From Sipunculus nudus (lineage: Eukaryota; Annelida; Sipuncula; Golfingiida; Sipunculidae), in the NCBI GenBank assembly GCA_026874595.1, contig CM049311.1, positions 12,305,676-12,369,675 of the forward strand: a DNA stretch of 64,000 nt, written 5' to 3'. A model generated the notes under the pieces. It was not told the origin of the DNA, made no database searches, and saw only the letters and a list, made by a program, of their open reading frames with translations. This document shows positions 14,041 through 26,263 of this stretch, one piece after another; the first letter of the stretch is position 1, and each line of letters starts with the position of its first letter. Made by a program: the position numbers and the translations under genes.

Positions 14041-14734
14041 CCCCACAGTCCCTTGATTTATAGACCTAGATGAATGTCATCTATGTCAATAATGATAATA
14101 ATTATAATAATAATTATTATTATTATTATTATAATTATAAAGAAATACTGTCACTCTTTGTCAGTTCCAAGAAGCACAATGCCACCAGAAGCCAGAAGCA
14201 CAATGCCAAAAAAATAACATGCCACTGCCTAGCTGGCCACATTTAAGACGACACTTATTCCAATCACTATGACGTACTTAGGGGTTAAAAATAATCGACA
14301 TTAGGAGAAATTTGTTTTAATATTTTCTTTTCGATTTTGGTTCCTTGACCATGACGACTAACTACCAGCATAACCTTTTCAATGATAAACAGAGCTTTGA
14401 AATCAGCCTCTTGGTACAATCTAAAGTACTCTTACTGTTAATTGAGTCTTCTGTATATGCATATATGAACATTGTCAGTGCTTTAAGATATTATAAAAGC
14501 CTCTTTGTTAGCTAAGCAATTTAACTCTTAATCAAAATTAAGTATAACAATGTGAGTTGTCGTCATTACTTTGAACAGTATTTATTTTGTATCGACAAAA
14601 TAAGAAAAACAGGTTTTAATGGGTATTTTGTCTGGAGTCGTTTCACATTGTCCCATATGTACAGTCATCAACACTTAAATTAACCTGTCCAATACACCAG
14701 TGCCTACGTGGGAAAATAAAGAAAACATCAGCAT

Positions 14735-14830
14735 TCGTCTGACACATTTCCAGCAGACAATATTAAAGCGACAAAACCTGCTGAATGCTCAGTTTGACAC
14801 TGAAACATATTTGATACAGTGAACGTTCAA
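14735..14830 (+). promoter_or_regulatory. Duplicated upstream block of lectin gene 1
   Basis: This block (CTGACACATTTCCAGCAGACA... then GCGACAAAACC, GAAACATATTTGATAC) recurs at 19916-19995, at a similar distance upstream of the second lectin gene's first exon. Conservation between the paralogues could mean promoter elements or only recent duplication. No TATA box could be fixed with confidence. Confidence 0.35.
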
Positions 14831-15442
14831 CCACAACCTTGACCTTTTGGCATTTTTTCATGGTGTCACAGGAAACACTCATGCTTCTCCAAATATTTGA
14901 GGTAAGTGTGAGCCTAGAAAGCCTGATCTTACCATTATGAATATCTGAGCATTACAAAGGCTTTCTTTGAACGGGAAGCCTCATGGTTCATTTTATTACT
15001 ATATTTATATATTTTTTCCACTAAAATGAAAATTGCCTTAGCTGTTTGATTTTGTAAATCCGGGGCGCATTAACATAGTTAAATTTAAATATTGCTTACT
15101 TACATGGAGACTATGATTCTATATTGTACTTTATATGAGTCCTTATATTTTTTGTTCAAGTGAATTATTCAAGTGAATTTAATCTTACACAAATCTAAAA
15201 AAAAAAAAATGTCGAGTTCCCTGTAAAAATGGTCAATTTCTACATGTACATGGCTGGTTTATGTTGTATTAATTAATAATACCATTGCACTTGGATGAAG
15301 ATACATACATTATTTTCATAAATAAACAAGATAAAAATTATTTGATGTTGGAGGCATATCCGCATTGACAAATATATCATAAGAAATCTTGTATTACGCA
15401 ATGTATTTGTAATATTTATATGTAGGAGCCTGGATTCACGAA

Positions 15443-15564
15443 ATGGATATTTGGCTACTAATCATACTTGTTGCTGGTGTGTTCTATATTCATGTCCTTT
15501 TTTCACGAGGAATGTTCTCTAGATAATTAGTTAATATTTTTAACTAAATGGTCAATGTGACTGG

Positions 15565-15635
<71 letters not shown>

Positions 15636-15661
15636 AATTATATATTTACATAATTTTGTGC

Positions 15662-15703
<42 letters not shown>

Positions 15704-17468
15704 CATACATTTCATATGTCCATTGCATTGTACCCAAAATAAAAGTATTTCGCGTGTTGATAGTTTCACAAAAGACTAACTATAGACCAATGGGCTGAGA
15801 TTATATGAATTTTCACAGTATTTTTCCGAAACTATGTAATTATTGCGGTTCTCTCCATTCCATTCGGATTTTGTTGAGGTAAAAAATAAAATCATCTTTA
15901 CATATAATTATTATGTTAAAAGTTTATAGGCCATGGTATCTCTAACGATACTTATACGTAAAGCTTCAAGGAGTTATCTTGCTTTCAATATTTTCTTTTT
16001 CTGTAAATTGGTTTGAAGGAGCAAATGCAGCTTTATATAGAAAACTCTCTGACGTAGAGGGAATCCATATAGAGCAGGGCCAGGCTTGGATTATGTTCCA
16101 TTGTTATTAAGAAAATATCTCAAAATCAGAACATCAGAACACGTAACCTGCATCTGTACATTGATTTACCAAATGAAAGGTCAACCTGACCGCACAGCTC
16201 GGCACATGATACTTATGAAATGTAAATCTATTAGGGATACTACAAACACGGTCGTATACACACGGGCCTCTGTCATCATGTAGCTTATCATGTTTTCAGG
16301 GCAGTGATAACAAATACATATTACTGATGACGCAAACAATGGAAAAATAATAAAATCATGTTGGCCATCATAATATTAAAAAAATCATATAATGATTTCC
16401 CTGTATTGAATCATTAAAGGAATACAAGGGAATCGGAACAGGTCCAGGGAGGAATTCCCAGATGGAAGTAAATGCCTGTATTGTGGCCATGACACTCGCC
16501 TGTCATTCGACATTGGGATTTTAATTAACATGATTGAAGGTTTATTCCAGCATCCTGAAGCGGAATGCCGTGAGCTCCCTTTGTACATTTTTTTACACAG
16601 CTGCAAATTTGCCAAGATCGTACATCCTTTCATAATAATATCAGAATGTAATTCAAATAATAAAGTTTAAAAGAATATGAAAAAATATTACAAACTTTAA
16701 AAATACCTCGATGAACCGTACAAGTTTTGAGCAAAATACTTGCCCATCACGTGCAGAAACGGAATATAGTTTAATTTATACAGTAGGAAGAACGAAAAAT
16801 GAAGATTTTGGACACTGCTTTTCCAATGGAAAGTCGTGCTACCTGTTCCTTCCACACAAGTTCTGTCCACTTCATGAGGCTCTGAATGAGTGCCACAAAT
16901 ATGGCGCAAACCTTGTCAGCATTGAAACGGAAGATGAGATGCACCATCTGGTGGACCTTATACGACAGAACAACCATCTCCTAGTGACTGACGGTAATTT
17001 TAGCTTTATCTTTCGTTACAGATAACTAAAGATTCATGATGTTAATGCTGGGGGACGATTTTAATTTAGTACTACATGAAATATAATTAATCATTGTGGA
17101 TCAAGGTCCTTTATTAGATTTTTCCCTTTAACCTTTCTTCACAAAACATTATTTTTGTAGAAAGATACACATACCTTATATATATGTTCTTGTTCATTTG
17201 AGGCTGGAAACCCGCATTCAGTGTTGGTTACTGGACTTCTGGTGTGGATCAAAGCGAAAATGGTACATGGAAATGGAAAGCTACCAACCAAAGGTTCAAA
17301 TATACAAATTGGGGCCTGAACCAACCTGATCGCCTTCTAGGCAAAGGAGAAAAGTATATGCTCTTTGAAATGCAATTTTTCAGATGGTGGGACGTAACCC
17401 ACGATTTTGAAGGAGGAGCTGTCCTTTGTGAAAAAGTGGGATGTGACTTGAGAAAGACAATAAAATAA
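15443..17468 (+). CDS. Secreted C-type lectin-like protein, copy 1 (3 exons)
   Basis: Three exons join in phase 1: 15443-15476, 16784-16993 and 17203-17468 (510 nt, 169 residues). Exon 1 is a signal peptide, MDIWLLIILVAG. Exons 2-3 form a long-form C-type lectin domain: hairpin cysteines in GHCFSNGKSCYLF, helix cysteine in EALNECHKYGANLVSIET, then GYWTSG, NWGLNQPDRLLG, FFRWWDV and GGAVLCEK. The QPD motif sits where EPN or QPD ligates calcium and sugar, and QPD usually favours galactose-type ligands. WND has become WWD, and both cysteines of the second conserved disulfide are missing. An extra cysteine (KFC) and one in the tail (VGC) may form another bond. The product is predicted to be a small secreted sugar or pattern-binding protein. 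AATAAA lies at 17659-17664. The family call is firm; ligand and calcium dependence are inference. Confidence 0.88.
15569..15702. repeat. Two (AT)n microsatellites in intron 1 of lectin 1
   Basis: AT arrays at about 15569-15642 and 15667-15702, separated by ATTATATATTTACATAATTTTG. They lie about 90 bp after the signal-peptide exon. Confidence 0.9.
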
Positions 17469-17658
17469 GAAGTAAGGGTTGACGATCCAGAAAGGAATTG
17501 TTTTCGGAATCCTTGGAATATCCTTTGAATATTGCACTTGACATTTATTATTGGATCATGCATGTATTTGAGAAAACTTTAAAGCTGGGTGTTCAAAGCA
17601 CATTTTAAATCGAGTTTGCTCTGTTTATCTTCACTGGACTTCTGCACTGACGATCAGT

Positions 17659-17664
17659 AATAAA
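17659..17664 (+). terminator. Polyadenylation signal of lectin gene 1
   Basis: AATAAA, 191 bp after the stop codon. The paralogue has AATAAA at a similar distance from its stop (22708). Confidence 0.6.
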
Positions 17665-17669
17665 GAGAG

Positions 17670-19500
17670 TATGCTTTGTTTATGACGATGCTAATATTAA
17701 AAACTTGAAAAATGATTTAGAAATTCTAGTTATACTTAATATAAAATAAATATGGTTTGATAAAGAACTAGTATTAGAGTCACCCAATTAAATATTCATT
17801 TTATCAACAAGAAAATCATGGGATACTTCCCTCATTACACCTGACAATTTCTTACCATCATTTAAAATACTTAGAAACAAAATTGTCCTCGCTCTTAAAG
17901 ACAATATGCCGTCAATTTCTAAGGCACTTTAAATATTTTAATTTCATTTACAGTATCTGATTTTGATCAAGGCGTACTTCGTATTTCATTTGTGGTTATT
18001 CTCCTGAAATTTGTACTCATTTGGAAAACAAAAAATAAAAAAAAATCAACTTATTAGACGGAAAACATGTTGTACCCAATTTGACTACTCCGTTAACCCT
18101 CACAAAATAAGACAAAACATCATATTACAGATTAAAATTTAGCTCGATATAACCCGCCATGCCTACTGCTTACAAACTGAATTCGCATACTTGTTTTTAT
18201 TAATACTGTTTAAAGCAGGACATAATTTACCTGTATGGTAAATCATTTAAGTACTTCACCAGCAGATCTGAAATAAAGTCATATCACCAACCATATGTTG
18301 CAGAAAATACTTTCACTATACTTTTTTCAACCAAAGACGATTATTTATCCTACATGGATTATTGTCACACGTTGGCCAAGGGACTGACAAATATCATGTA
18401 CTTTTTAGAGCCTGGTATAAATAGAGGGAAACAAAAGAACTAAATTAAGTACTATATGATTACTAGTGAAAAGTGAAATGATATGTGAAATGAAACTTCT
18501 TATATGTAACTTGAAACTTCTTGTATCCCATGCCCTGTATAATTTTATATTGGTTAACGAGAAACAGGCTTTGTTAAATATAAATTACGATGGAGGTCAG
18601 ACAATTCTAATAATTCGTCGTCCTTCCATGTTCAGCACCTCTCTAGGACTTTTTTTCCAGATTTCTTTTATCAAACATTGGTTAGGATACTACACATAAT
18701 TAATTGTTATTCGTTTCTTTATTTGCTTTTATATAACTGTGATTAATCCGTTACACTGGCTATATATGTCAATTAAGTAAATTATATATGTAAATTATGT
18801 AATTTGAAACATAAATTCATGGCAGCCTGTGTATAAGATAGGAAGTTATTAGTAACATACAAAATTGATTAACATTATTGTTGATACTTGATACACAGCA
18901 CATATTCTGTACATGTGCTCTTATTCAAAGAAATGATAAATGTTATTCTTGTATCGCAATTACGTTTCAGTGCTGAGCTACTTTGCATTACAAGCCACAA
19001 GTGTCGGCACTGTATTAACTCTTAAACCAGAACGTTCCTTTTTACACTTTTTAAGGAACCCTTTCAATTACAAAACGAATATCCTTAAATAATGTATATT
19101 ATGTGTACGAAGAATATATTTTCTCGTAATCTCGTTTCACAATAAGAATAAGTCAAATGGGAAGTCAGCTTGCGATGTTTGTTTAAAATGAGTTATTGTT
19201 AACAAAAATAATGATGGTTCGGGTTTTTAATCTGTGTTGTCAATAATTATGTTCATGATTTTTTTTCAATAATGACACAGTAAGAATAAGAGTAACATTT
19301 GCATTTCATGTCAGGTTGAGCATTAAAATTTGCAGTAAGATGTTTACATTAAGATATATGGTAAGCATCTTCAGTCTTTAAAATTATAGGCCAACGAGAG
19401 TACCAGTGCCTTGTAATTCAACCATTTCGTCGGCTTTCGTTTAGCACGGTTATATCAATATAATATAAAAATGTGTTTCATTGCCTCCGATTTGAATATA

Positions 19501-19550
<50 letters not shown>

Positions 19551-19900
19551 CGAATGGTCCTGTGACAGGAGCTCTTCTCATTTACCTAAAACAATACAAA
19601 CTAATAGTTGTTGCCTGAATCCAAAGCTTTTAATCGATTTGCCAAGTATAAATTGGTCTAGGTCTACATATAGACTCAATGAAAGCCTCTTTGTCAACCT
19701 TGTTATTATCAGCATTTCAGAGGTATCCTCCTTTATTTATATACATGTCAAGTAAAACATGCATGTACAGCAAGTTTTTAATGGACCCTGTGTCTGAACT
19801 CCTCCTTATTTATAATGACAGTAACAAGGGATTATTCCCTGAATACGAAACATTTTAATTAATTTGTCAAATATACAATAGTCTTGTTTGAAAGAGGAAA
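17670..19900. other. Intergenic stretch between the two lectin genes
   Basis: AT-rich DNA with no exon I can support. An (AT)n array lies at 19505-19548. The frames at 18466-18699 and 19471-19755 are not similar to any family I recognise, and the second is produced by the AT array. Confidence 0.5.
19505..19548. repeat. (AT)n microsatellite
   Basis: About 44 bp of alternating AT. Confidence 0.9.
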
Positions 19901-20361
19901 ATAACAGATGCAGTCAACTGACACATTTGCAGCAGACATTATATCAGCGACAAAACCAACAGACTTGGCTTCTCCCTGAAACAGATTTGATACCGAACAG
20001 TCTCCGCATTGAATTTCTTGGTATTTTGCGCATTAATATATAATTAAATAATCAGTTAATTCCATCATAATATATACCCGTGCCATAATTTACCTGTTTA
20101 AAGAAAAATTATCAAAATTATATCTAAAGCAAATCTTCAAAAGTCATTATGTCATTAATGTTAAACTATGGGATTAGTTGGATGTTCCGTTTGGATTTTT
20201 TTATGCAGCGTACAAGCGCCTCAAGGCATATAATGTTCGTTCATGTTTGTGGATAATGTAAAACAAGGGCAATAACACTTTCCAAATATTAATAGGACCC
20301 TACAAAAACCTTATATTAACCAATATATTTTTTCTACACATAAATGCTTGGAGTCGGCAAA

Positions 20362-20963
20362 ATGGATATTTGGATGCTGGTCTTCATTGTTGGTGGTGAG
20401 TCTTCCAATTTATCCTATTGCTTCTTGATTTACTCTGTGAAATCAGTTTTTATTTTTAATCAGAGAGTTATTGTGTTTATTGTTACCGCTAAATTTGACC
20501 GATGTCAGTTATTTATTTAAATTAAATGCCATGCTTATACCAAATACAAATAAAATGTCAGTTTCAAAGCAGACTAATAATATGAAGGGCTTAGAATGTA
20601 CAGATGTACACTGCAATGCGTTTGCAACAACACTTTCATGACGGCTTCTGTAGCTCAGGAGTAGAGCACATGACCCAAAGCCCGGGAGATCGTTCTAGTC
20701 GGCCCCTACCAGGGTTAGCGCTCTGCAGGCTTAATGGGGTCTTGGACAGTCTTCTTGTTTCTAGGTTGTATTATTCACTCTTATCTAGTCTGAATTTTAG
20801 TACTCTAAGTGCTTAATTAGTTTATACTACTAGAGAGTTAGTCTTTATATAATTTGAATCTTGATAATCAGCTATATATGTTTTATGTTTATTATCTTAT
20901 ATTATTTTTTATGAAATGTACATTGTTAACCACTTTTGAACACTCTTTAGGTGAAATGAGTGC

Positions 20964-21018
<55 letters not shown>

Positions 21019-22478
21019 TATAATAATAAAAATTAACTAAATGCACAGACGTAACGATAATTAATCATCAATTAATAATAGTCCATTGGCTATGGGTATG
21101 TCAAAGGATACAAGAACAAGCCGCCAAGAAAGAATCATGCTTTCAACATAATGAACATATAAATCGGTTTTATAGAGCCAATGCACCACTGGCAAAAATT
21201 TAAAAACACCGAATTTCATCGTGACTACTCACAGCAGGTACATTATAATAGAGGAACCTAATCGCACAAGCGAGACATGAAGCAAATTTTGGGAATAAAC
21301 GCTGCTGTAATTACGTATCTATTCACATGTTTTCTGTCCATGGACCAAAAAAATGCAAATATTATTTGTTGGTCAAAGATACTAATTTAAGCACAGTTGA
21401 AACACGGAACATGAGAAATATATAATGATTTTCCCACATTGAATAAATGAAGGCGTCAGAGGGGATGGAAGCTTGTCCGGAGACAGAAAAGAGAGAAAAT
21501 GTCTGAATAGTGGCCTGGACACTCGTTTGTCATCCAACATTGGAGTTATAATTAACCTGATTGAAGAATTATCACTAAACCATGCAGCGAAATGCAGTAA
21601 GTTATCGTTATACCTCATTATTTTATAAAATAGCTTCACTGCAAGTAGGATTGAACAACCCCATATATTGATTTCTGTGGATTTTTCGAGATGTGAATGT
21701 TCCAAAATTAAACTTTGGAGAAATTAAACCTTAAGAAGCTGAAAAAAGCGAACATTTACTCCTCATTTTGTTATTGCCTAAAAGAGGCCATAAAGGACCT
21801 TCTCACATAGTTTTCATTCATATATATTCAGGAAGAATTGAGGAGGATAATTTTGGACACTGCTTTTCTGATGGAAAATCTTGCTATCTGTTCCTTCGAA
21901 GAATGTTGTGTTCCATTCACGAGGCTGTGATTGAGTGCAAGAAACATGGTGCCGGTCCAGTCAGCATCGAAACAGGAGAGGAGATGACGCACCTGGAAAA
22001 TATTATAACACAAGACGAGGATCTTCAAGTTAAAGATGGTAATTGTAACTTCAATCATCATTTTCAATAATAAAATATTAGTGTTGTTTGAGTTGGGGGA
22101 CAGATGTCCCTCTTAGGGTAATTTGTCATGAATCATTAACGGCTCATTTTTCTTTTGAATAATACACGTACCTTCCCTAAAGAATATACATTTTTCTTTT
22201 GAGGCTGGAAACCAGCATTCAGTGTTGGTTACTGGACTTCTGGCGTGGATGAAAGCGAGGACGGTACCTGGATATGGAACGCTACCTACCAAAGGATGGC
22301 ATATACAAATTGGGGCCTGAACCAACCTGATCATGTTCTTGGCAAGAGGAGGGAGAAGTATGTACTCTTTGACATGCAATTTTTCAAATGGTGGGACGTA
22401 CAAGGCGATTTTGAAGGAGGAGCTGTCCTTTGTGAAAAGAAATTGAAAAGATGTTATACAAACGACAATAAAAAATAA
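20362..22478 (+). CDS. Secreted C-type lectin-like protein, copy 2 (3 exons)
   Basis: Tandem paralogue of the gene at 15443. Exons 20362-20395, 21832-22038 and 22204-22478 join in phase 1 (516 nt, 171 residues). Exon 1 has the same 34-nt length and encodes MDIWMLVFIVGG. The lectin domain repeats the same blocks: GHCFSDGKSCYLF, AVIECKKHGAGPVSIET, GYWTSGVDESEDGTWIWN, NWGLNQPDHVLG, FFKWWDV, GGAVLCEK. It also lacks both cysteines of the second disulfide, keeps QPD, and reads WWD for WND. The LVSI of copy 1 is PVSI here, and the tail is longer (KKLKRCYTND). Six cysteines remain in the mature protein, as in copy 1. Intron 1 sequence around 21420-21610 matches 16385-16600, so the whole locus was duplicated, about 4.9-5.0 kb apart. 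The product is predicted to be secreted and sugar-binding. Confidence 0.88.
20643..20962 (+). mobile_element. Degenerate tRNA-derived SINE
   Basis: TGTAGCTCAGGAGTAGAGCAC resembles an internal A box of a polymerase III promoter. About 30 bp later GATCGTTCTAGTC stands where the B box should be but is degraded. The acceptor stem does not close, so it is not a functional tRNA. A non-tRNA body follows and the element seems to end at the (AT)n tract at 20963. It lies in intron 1 of lectin 2 and is absent from the matching intron of lectin 1. Confidence 0.45.
20963..21016. repeat. (AT)n microsatellite
   Basis: About 54 bp of AT with one GT interruption, in intron 1 of lectin 2. Confidence 0.9.
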
Positions 22479-22707
22479 GACGCCAGGAGTCACAAAGTCT
22501 TATTTTGGTATAGTGCTCGGTAAATATGATTGGACTGTGCATTATCATGAAGACACAGCAACAGTGTATATATCATATAATTTCAAATGATAAGGTCAAG
22601 GTACATATTTTTTAACTTGGGCTTTGTTTCAGCTTTACGGATGATTTTCTGGAACTTACTACAAAGGCCATTGTGTGTTGAAAATGTACTTTGGAAAATG
22701 CTTATAT

Positions 22708-22713
22708 AATAAA
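22708..22713 (+). terminator. Polyadenylation signal of lectin gene 2
   Basis: AATAAA, 230 bp after the stop codon, in a position matching that of copy 1. Confidence 0.6.
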
Positions 22714-23045
22714 GAAAGCATTTATGGGTTTTACTGAAGATGAGTAAGAAACACTCATTAAATGTTCATGTTATCATAACAAATTTCCCACATTACGCCT
22801 GTATGTGTATTTCGAAATTTGTCCCCCATCGTCAGATCCTGCTTGTATCTGCATTCAGATGTGATTTGTAAATTAACACATGAAGGTTATACATAAATTC
22901 CGGCTTATTTTTGATCTGGCAGGATTTATTCAGTGAAATAATTAGAAGGAAGGCAAATATTTAAATGTATTGTTTACTTTTATCATCTTTTACTAACTAT
23001 TCCATTGGTATATTTGCATCGCCCTTCAAACGGATTGTCATTTGT

Positions 23046-23270
23046 TGTCCCCTGCGTCCGCGGAACGGGGGACATTGATTTTGGTTTGTCTGTCAGTATA
23101 TCCGTCTGTCCCTCTGTCTGTATACGCCAGTAAGGTTTTCGTTTGTGTGGGATAACTGTCCTTAATTTTTTCCGATTTTATTTAAATTTGGGTCAGAAAT
23201 TGCTCTCATGTATACCTTTGTTTGGATTGTTGGGGAAAGTCTGAAAATTTATTATCACCAGCATGAAAAC
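23046..23270 (-). mobile_element. Single-unit relative of the GACA-rich dispersed repeat
   Basis: It begins with TGTCCCC...GGGGGACA (23046-23074), the palindrome that ends the array at 11882. On the minus strand it continues with GACAGACAAACC and the unit segment containing CATGAGAGCAAT and CAAATTT. Only one internal unit is present, so it probably shows the element before tandem amplification. Confidence 0.7.
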
Positions 23271-24257
23271 AAACAAAAAATTTCTTTTGTTCCCAATAAA
23301 CAAACAAAATTATGACATATTTAGACATTTCAGGGGACAATTAGAACTAAAACACAGGCACTATGACACGTCGAGACATCTTTGCAATCATGAAGATCAC
23401 AGTAAGCTTAAATAACAAGAGACGGAAGCGGAGGTAATATATTCCACGAATTTGCTTGTTTCTTTTCATTCATGTAGCTTTTCTAACCACCCGGTGAGCA
23501 TATTACATAGCAGCCATGATAGACACAAGTTATATAGGTTATATATTAAATATATGTTATATATTAAACTCCGCAGGTAACCAATGCTTATAATGCCCCT
23601 GTGACTGATGCATTAGATATTTATCTACAGGCTTTTAGTACACAAGGTACATGCGCCTACGCAAACAAACTGAAAAGCTATGTATCCGAAGATGTTGATT
23701 GCATGAAGAATCCCTAGTTGTTGTTGCTTGGAGCATGTGAAGTAATGCAATCTTTTGTCAGTTGCAAAACTCTGTGTCATCTTATTGAAACCATACAGAT
23801 GTCTTGTTGGAAGCCATTTGATTTGGCGCCTCCCCCGTATGCTATGAACGCGTGGTTATCAACAAGGACGGTTAATTTGTATTAAAGGCTCAAGGAATTA
23901 TGTATATTTCATCGACGTCAGATATAGAAACGGTTCCACTGTTTAGCTTTTCGCCAAGTTAGTATCGAATGGTTGATAAAATCCCAAACTGTTTCCTGTA
24001 TCATAAATGTTTTGTAAAATTTTATCTCGAGATATTTTGTTCTGTGTCCAAATCCGCCACTCTACAAAACAGTTACTGTGGATGCCTTTTTGTTCGCGAG
24101 GGTTTAAATTTGCGATGACCGCGAAAGGGAAATTATAAAATTAAAGCTTCGTGAATAAAACACCTCATCTCCACAGGTAAACAGTAATTTAACTTGTAGC
24201 TTCCCTGGCATCTAATATAAACTTACTTATTTTACAAAAAGTTATTATATAACTAAT
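23271..24257. other. Stretch with no recognised gene
   Basis: No frame over about 60 codons and no repeat family recognised. A short palindromic AT segment (TTATATATTAAATATATGTTATA) lies near 23540. Confidence 0.5.
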
Positions 24258-24438
24258 CGTGGCACTCTCCATAGCTAAGATGGTGGCATTCCTTAATCTG
24301 TAATGGTGGAGAAAACCGGAGAAAACCATCGGCCTTGGACGGGCAACTACAACGCATTCTCCTAGCCACGCCGGGGATCGAACCCGGGTCGCCAGCAGAG
24401 AGCGCCGAGCGTTTTACCCCTCGACTGACCAGGCCCCA
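24258..24438 (-). mobile_element. tRNA-derived SINE
   Basis: Read on the minus strand, the head (24438 downwards) has an A box (TGGTCAGTCGAGGGG) and a perfect T-arm/B box (CCGGGTTCGATCCCCGG). The acceptor ends do not pair, so it is not an active tRNA gene. The body with GGAGAAAACCGGAGAAAACC follows. Confidence 0.7.
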
Positions 24439-25157
24439 ATATAGTATGCCTCACATATAGTATGCCTGTAATGTCAATATGCAATTTTTATAGATTTTAT
24501 TTTTATATTAGGTAACTAATATAATAATTGTTTGTTACATTGTGAAAATGAAACCCTTGAGAAAATATAAAAAATTGAAAATCGCGAATTATCAAACTCG
24601 CGAATATGAAGCCAACCACAGTATTCGTCGCCGGTTATCGGTATTTGTCAAGACTGGGTGCAGGGTGCGACTTTTTGGGTTGTAAGCATGAGGAGCCGGG
24701 CTAACACTTTATTACATGAAACATGTTTTACGTAACAAAATCCTCTTACTTTTGTTGTGCAGCAACATAGACCTGTTACCCTCAGAGACTGACCTGAAAC
24801 TGCCGTTGTGAATTTCGGAGGGGGGGGGGGGGTAGTGGTGTTAATTTCACAAACGATGAATCAGTATCAGCAAAATGTAAAAAACATTAATTCAGTAACG
24901 GATAATGCAAATAAATATATAAAATACCATTAATATTATCTCTTTGTGAACCGAAGTCTCTTTTAATATCTAATTGTAATCGATATGTTTGGTTGATATA
25001 GTGTTCAATACGATTCACCCATAATCCCCCCCCCCCCCCCCGTGACCCGATATGCTCCGTAATGTAGTGTTACGGGGAATGCGCAATCGGGATGTTCAGC
25101 TTGGCCTAGCTTGATTGTGAGAATTTATCAAAAAATCATTCCGTCAAAGACCATGTT
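24439..25157. other. Spacer with homopolymer runs
   Basis: No gene seen. A G-run occurs near 24820 and a C-run near 25028. Both are about 13-14 bp and may be error-prone in assembly. Confidence 0.5.
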
Positions 25158-25159
25158 GT

Positions 25160-25345
25160 GTTTTGCTACGAAGACAAATTTTTTAGGGGAAAATTCTGTG
25201 CCGATCCGGGAGTCGAACCCATGTCGATGGCGCACAAGTCCGGCGTTCCAACAGCTTCGCTAGAAAAGCAAGCTTCACTAGCGAGACAATTCGGTCCGCT
25301 TTTATGTCACTTCGTAACACACACCCTCTCAAGAGCGTTCTGCTA
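25160..25345 (-). mobile_element. tRNA-derived SINE, tandem copy A
   Basis: The minus strand carries an A box (TAGCGAAGCTGTTGG) and a B box (GGGTTCGACTCCC), spaced as in a tRNA head. The copy at 25430-25595 shares both boxes, the flank CGGACCGAATTGTCTCGCTAG and the trailer GCCGATCCGGGAGTCG (plus-strand reading). The two lie about 275 bp apart in the same orientation. Confidence 0.65.
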
Positions 25346-25429
25346 TCAGAACAAGATTGATTATCCAAGGAGTCACACTTTGATGAGCTTATTTCCTCGG
25401 CCAAAAAGTTTTCCGTCATCCCGGACGAG

Positions 25430-25592
25430 CCCCCATTTTGTTAAGGAGACAAATTATTCAGGGGAAAACATTGGGCCGATCCGGGATTCGAACTCATTAC
25501 GGTGGCGCACAAGTCTGGCGTACCAACCGCTTCGCTAGCAAAGCAAGCTTCACTAGCAAGACAGTTCGGTCCGCTTTTATGTCACCCCATAA

Positions 25593-25595
<3 letters not shown>
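25430..25595 (-). mobile_element. tRNA-derived SINE, tandem copy B
   Basis: Second member of the pair. On the minus strand it has TAGCGAAGCGGTTGG as A box and GAGTTCGAATCCC as B box. Its 5' boundary is followed by an (AT)n array at 25598-25644. Confidence 0.65.

Positions 25596-25597
<2 letters not shown>

Positions 25598-25644
<47 letters not shown>
25598..25644. repeat. (AT)n microsatellite
   Basis: About 47 bp of AT next to the SINE pair. Confidence 0.9.
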
Positions 25645-25647
<3 letters not shown>

Positions 25648-26059
25648 GCCTTGAATAGACAGGGGTATAGATCTGAATAGGAGAGGATCTGACTAGAGAA
25701 TGGGATGATACGGCATTTATGGCCACCCCAGGATTGACTGGGCTAGGTTGTCAACCTTCAGCTATAAGCCTTTCTATGTTGTGTACCATCCTGTTATATT
25801 AAATAAAATCTGATGTAAATAGTCATATTTTATCCCATATATAATAGAGTAATGTAATTAAATATGACGATTTATACAATTTCATTTAGTAATAAAAACA
25901 CTGTTATTTTACCATATCCTATAGTATTATATTAGGTTGTTCCTTGATAGCCCGATATATACTATGCCCATTAAGATTACTCATTCCAGGGAGTCAAATG
26001 AAACCACAAAGTATACTAGAAATCTGTACTCTAATGAATGCAAACCTCCGCCATTCACT

Positions 26060-26263
26060 AGGGCCGTAGCCTGACCCAAATGGTAGTGGGGGCGGGGGTG
26101 GGGCAGTAAGGGGTTGCGAGGGGGCAAAGCCCCGATGGGGAGAGTGTTTGAGAATTGCTTTTGGTCAATGCTTACTTAGAGTTAGAAAAAAATAAAAAAA
26201 AAAAGAATACTAATTTTGCATTTTTTTTTTTTGCACCTCAAATCCCCCGGAGGCTACGGCCCT
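26060..26263. mobile_element. Small element with 12-bp perfect terminal inverted repeats (MITE-like)
   Basis: AGGGCCGTAGCC at the left and GGCTACGGCCCT at the right are exact inverted repeats enclosing 204 bp. The left half is G-rich (GGGGGCAAAGCCCC), the middle holds A/T runs, and there is no coding capacity. The target duplication is unclear. It fits a miniature inverted-repeat DNA transposon. Confidence 0.6.

Noticed and set aside
24364-24438. Functional tRNA gene on the minus strand
   Set aside because: The T arm and A box are good, but the acceptor stem does not pair. It is better explained as a SINE head.
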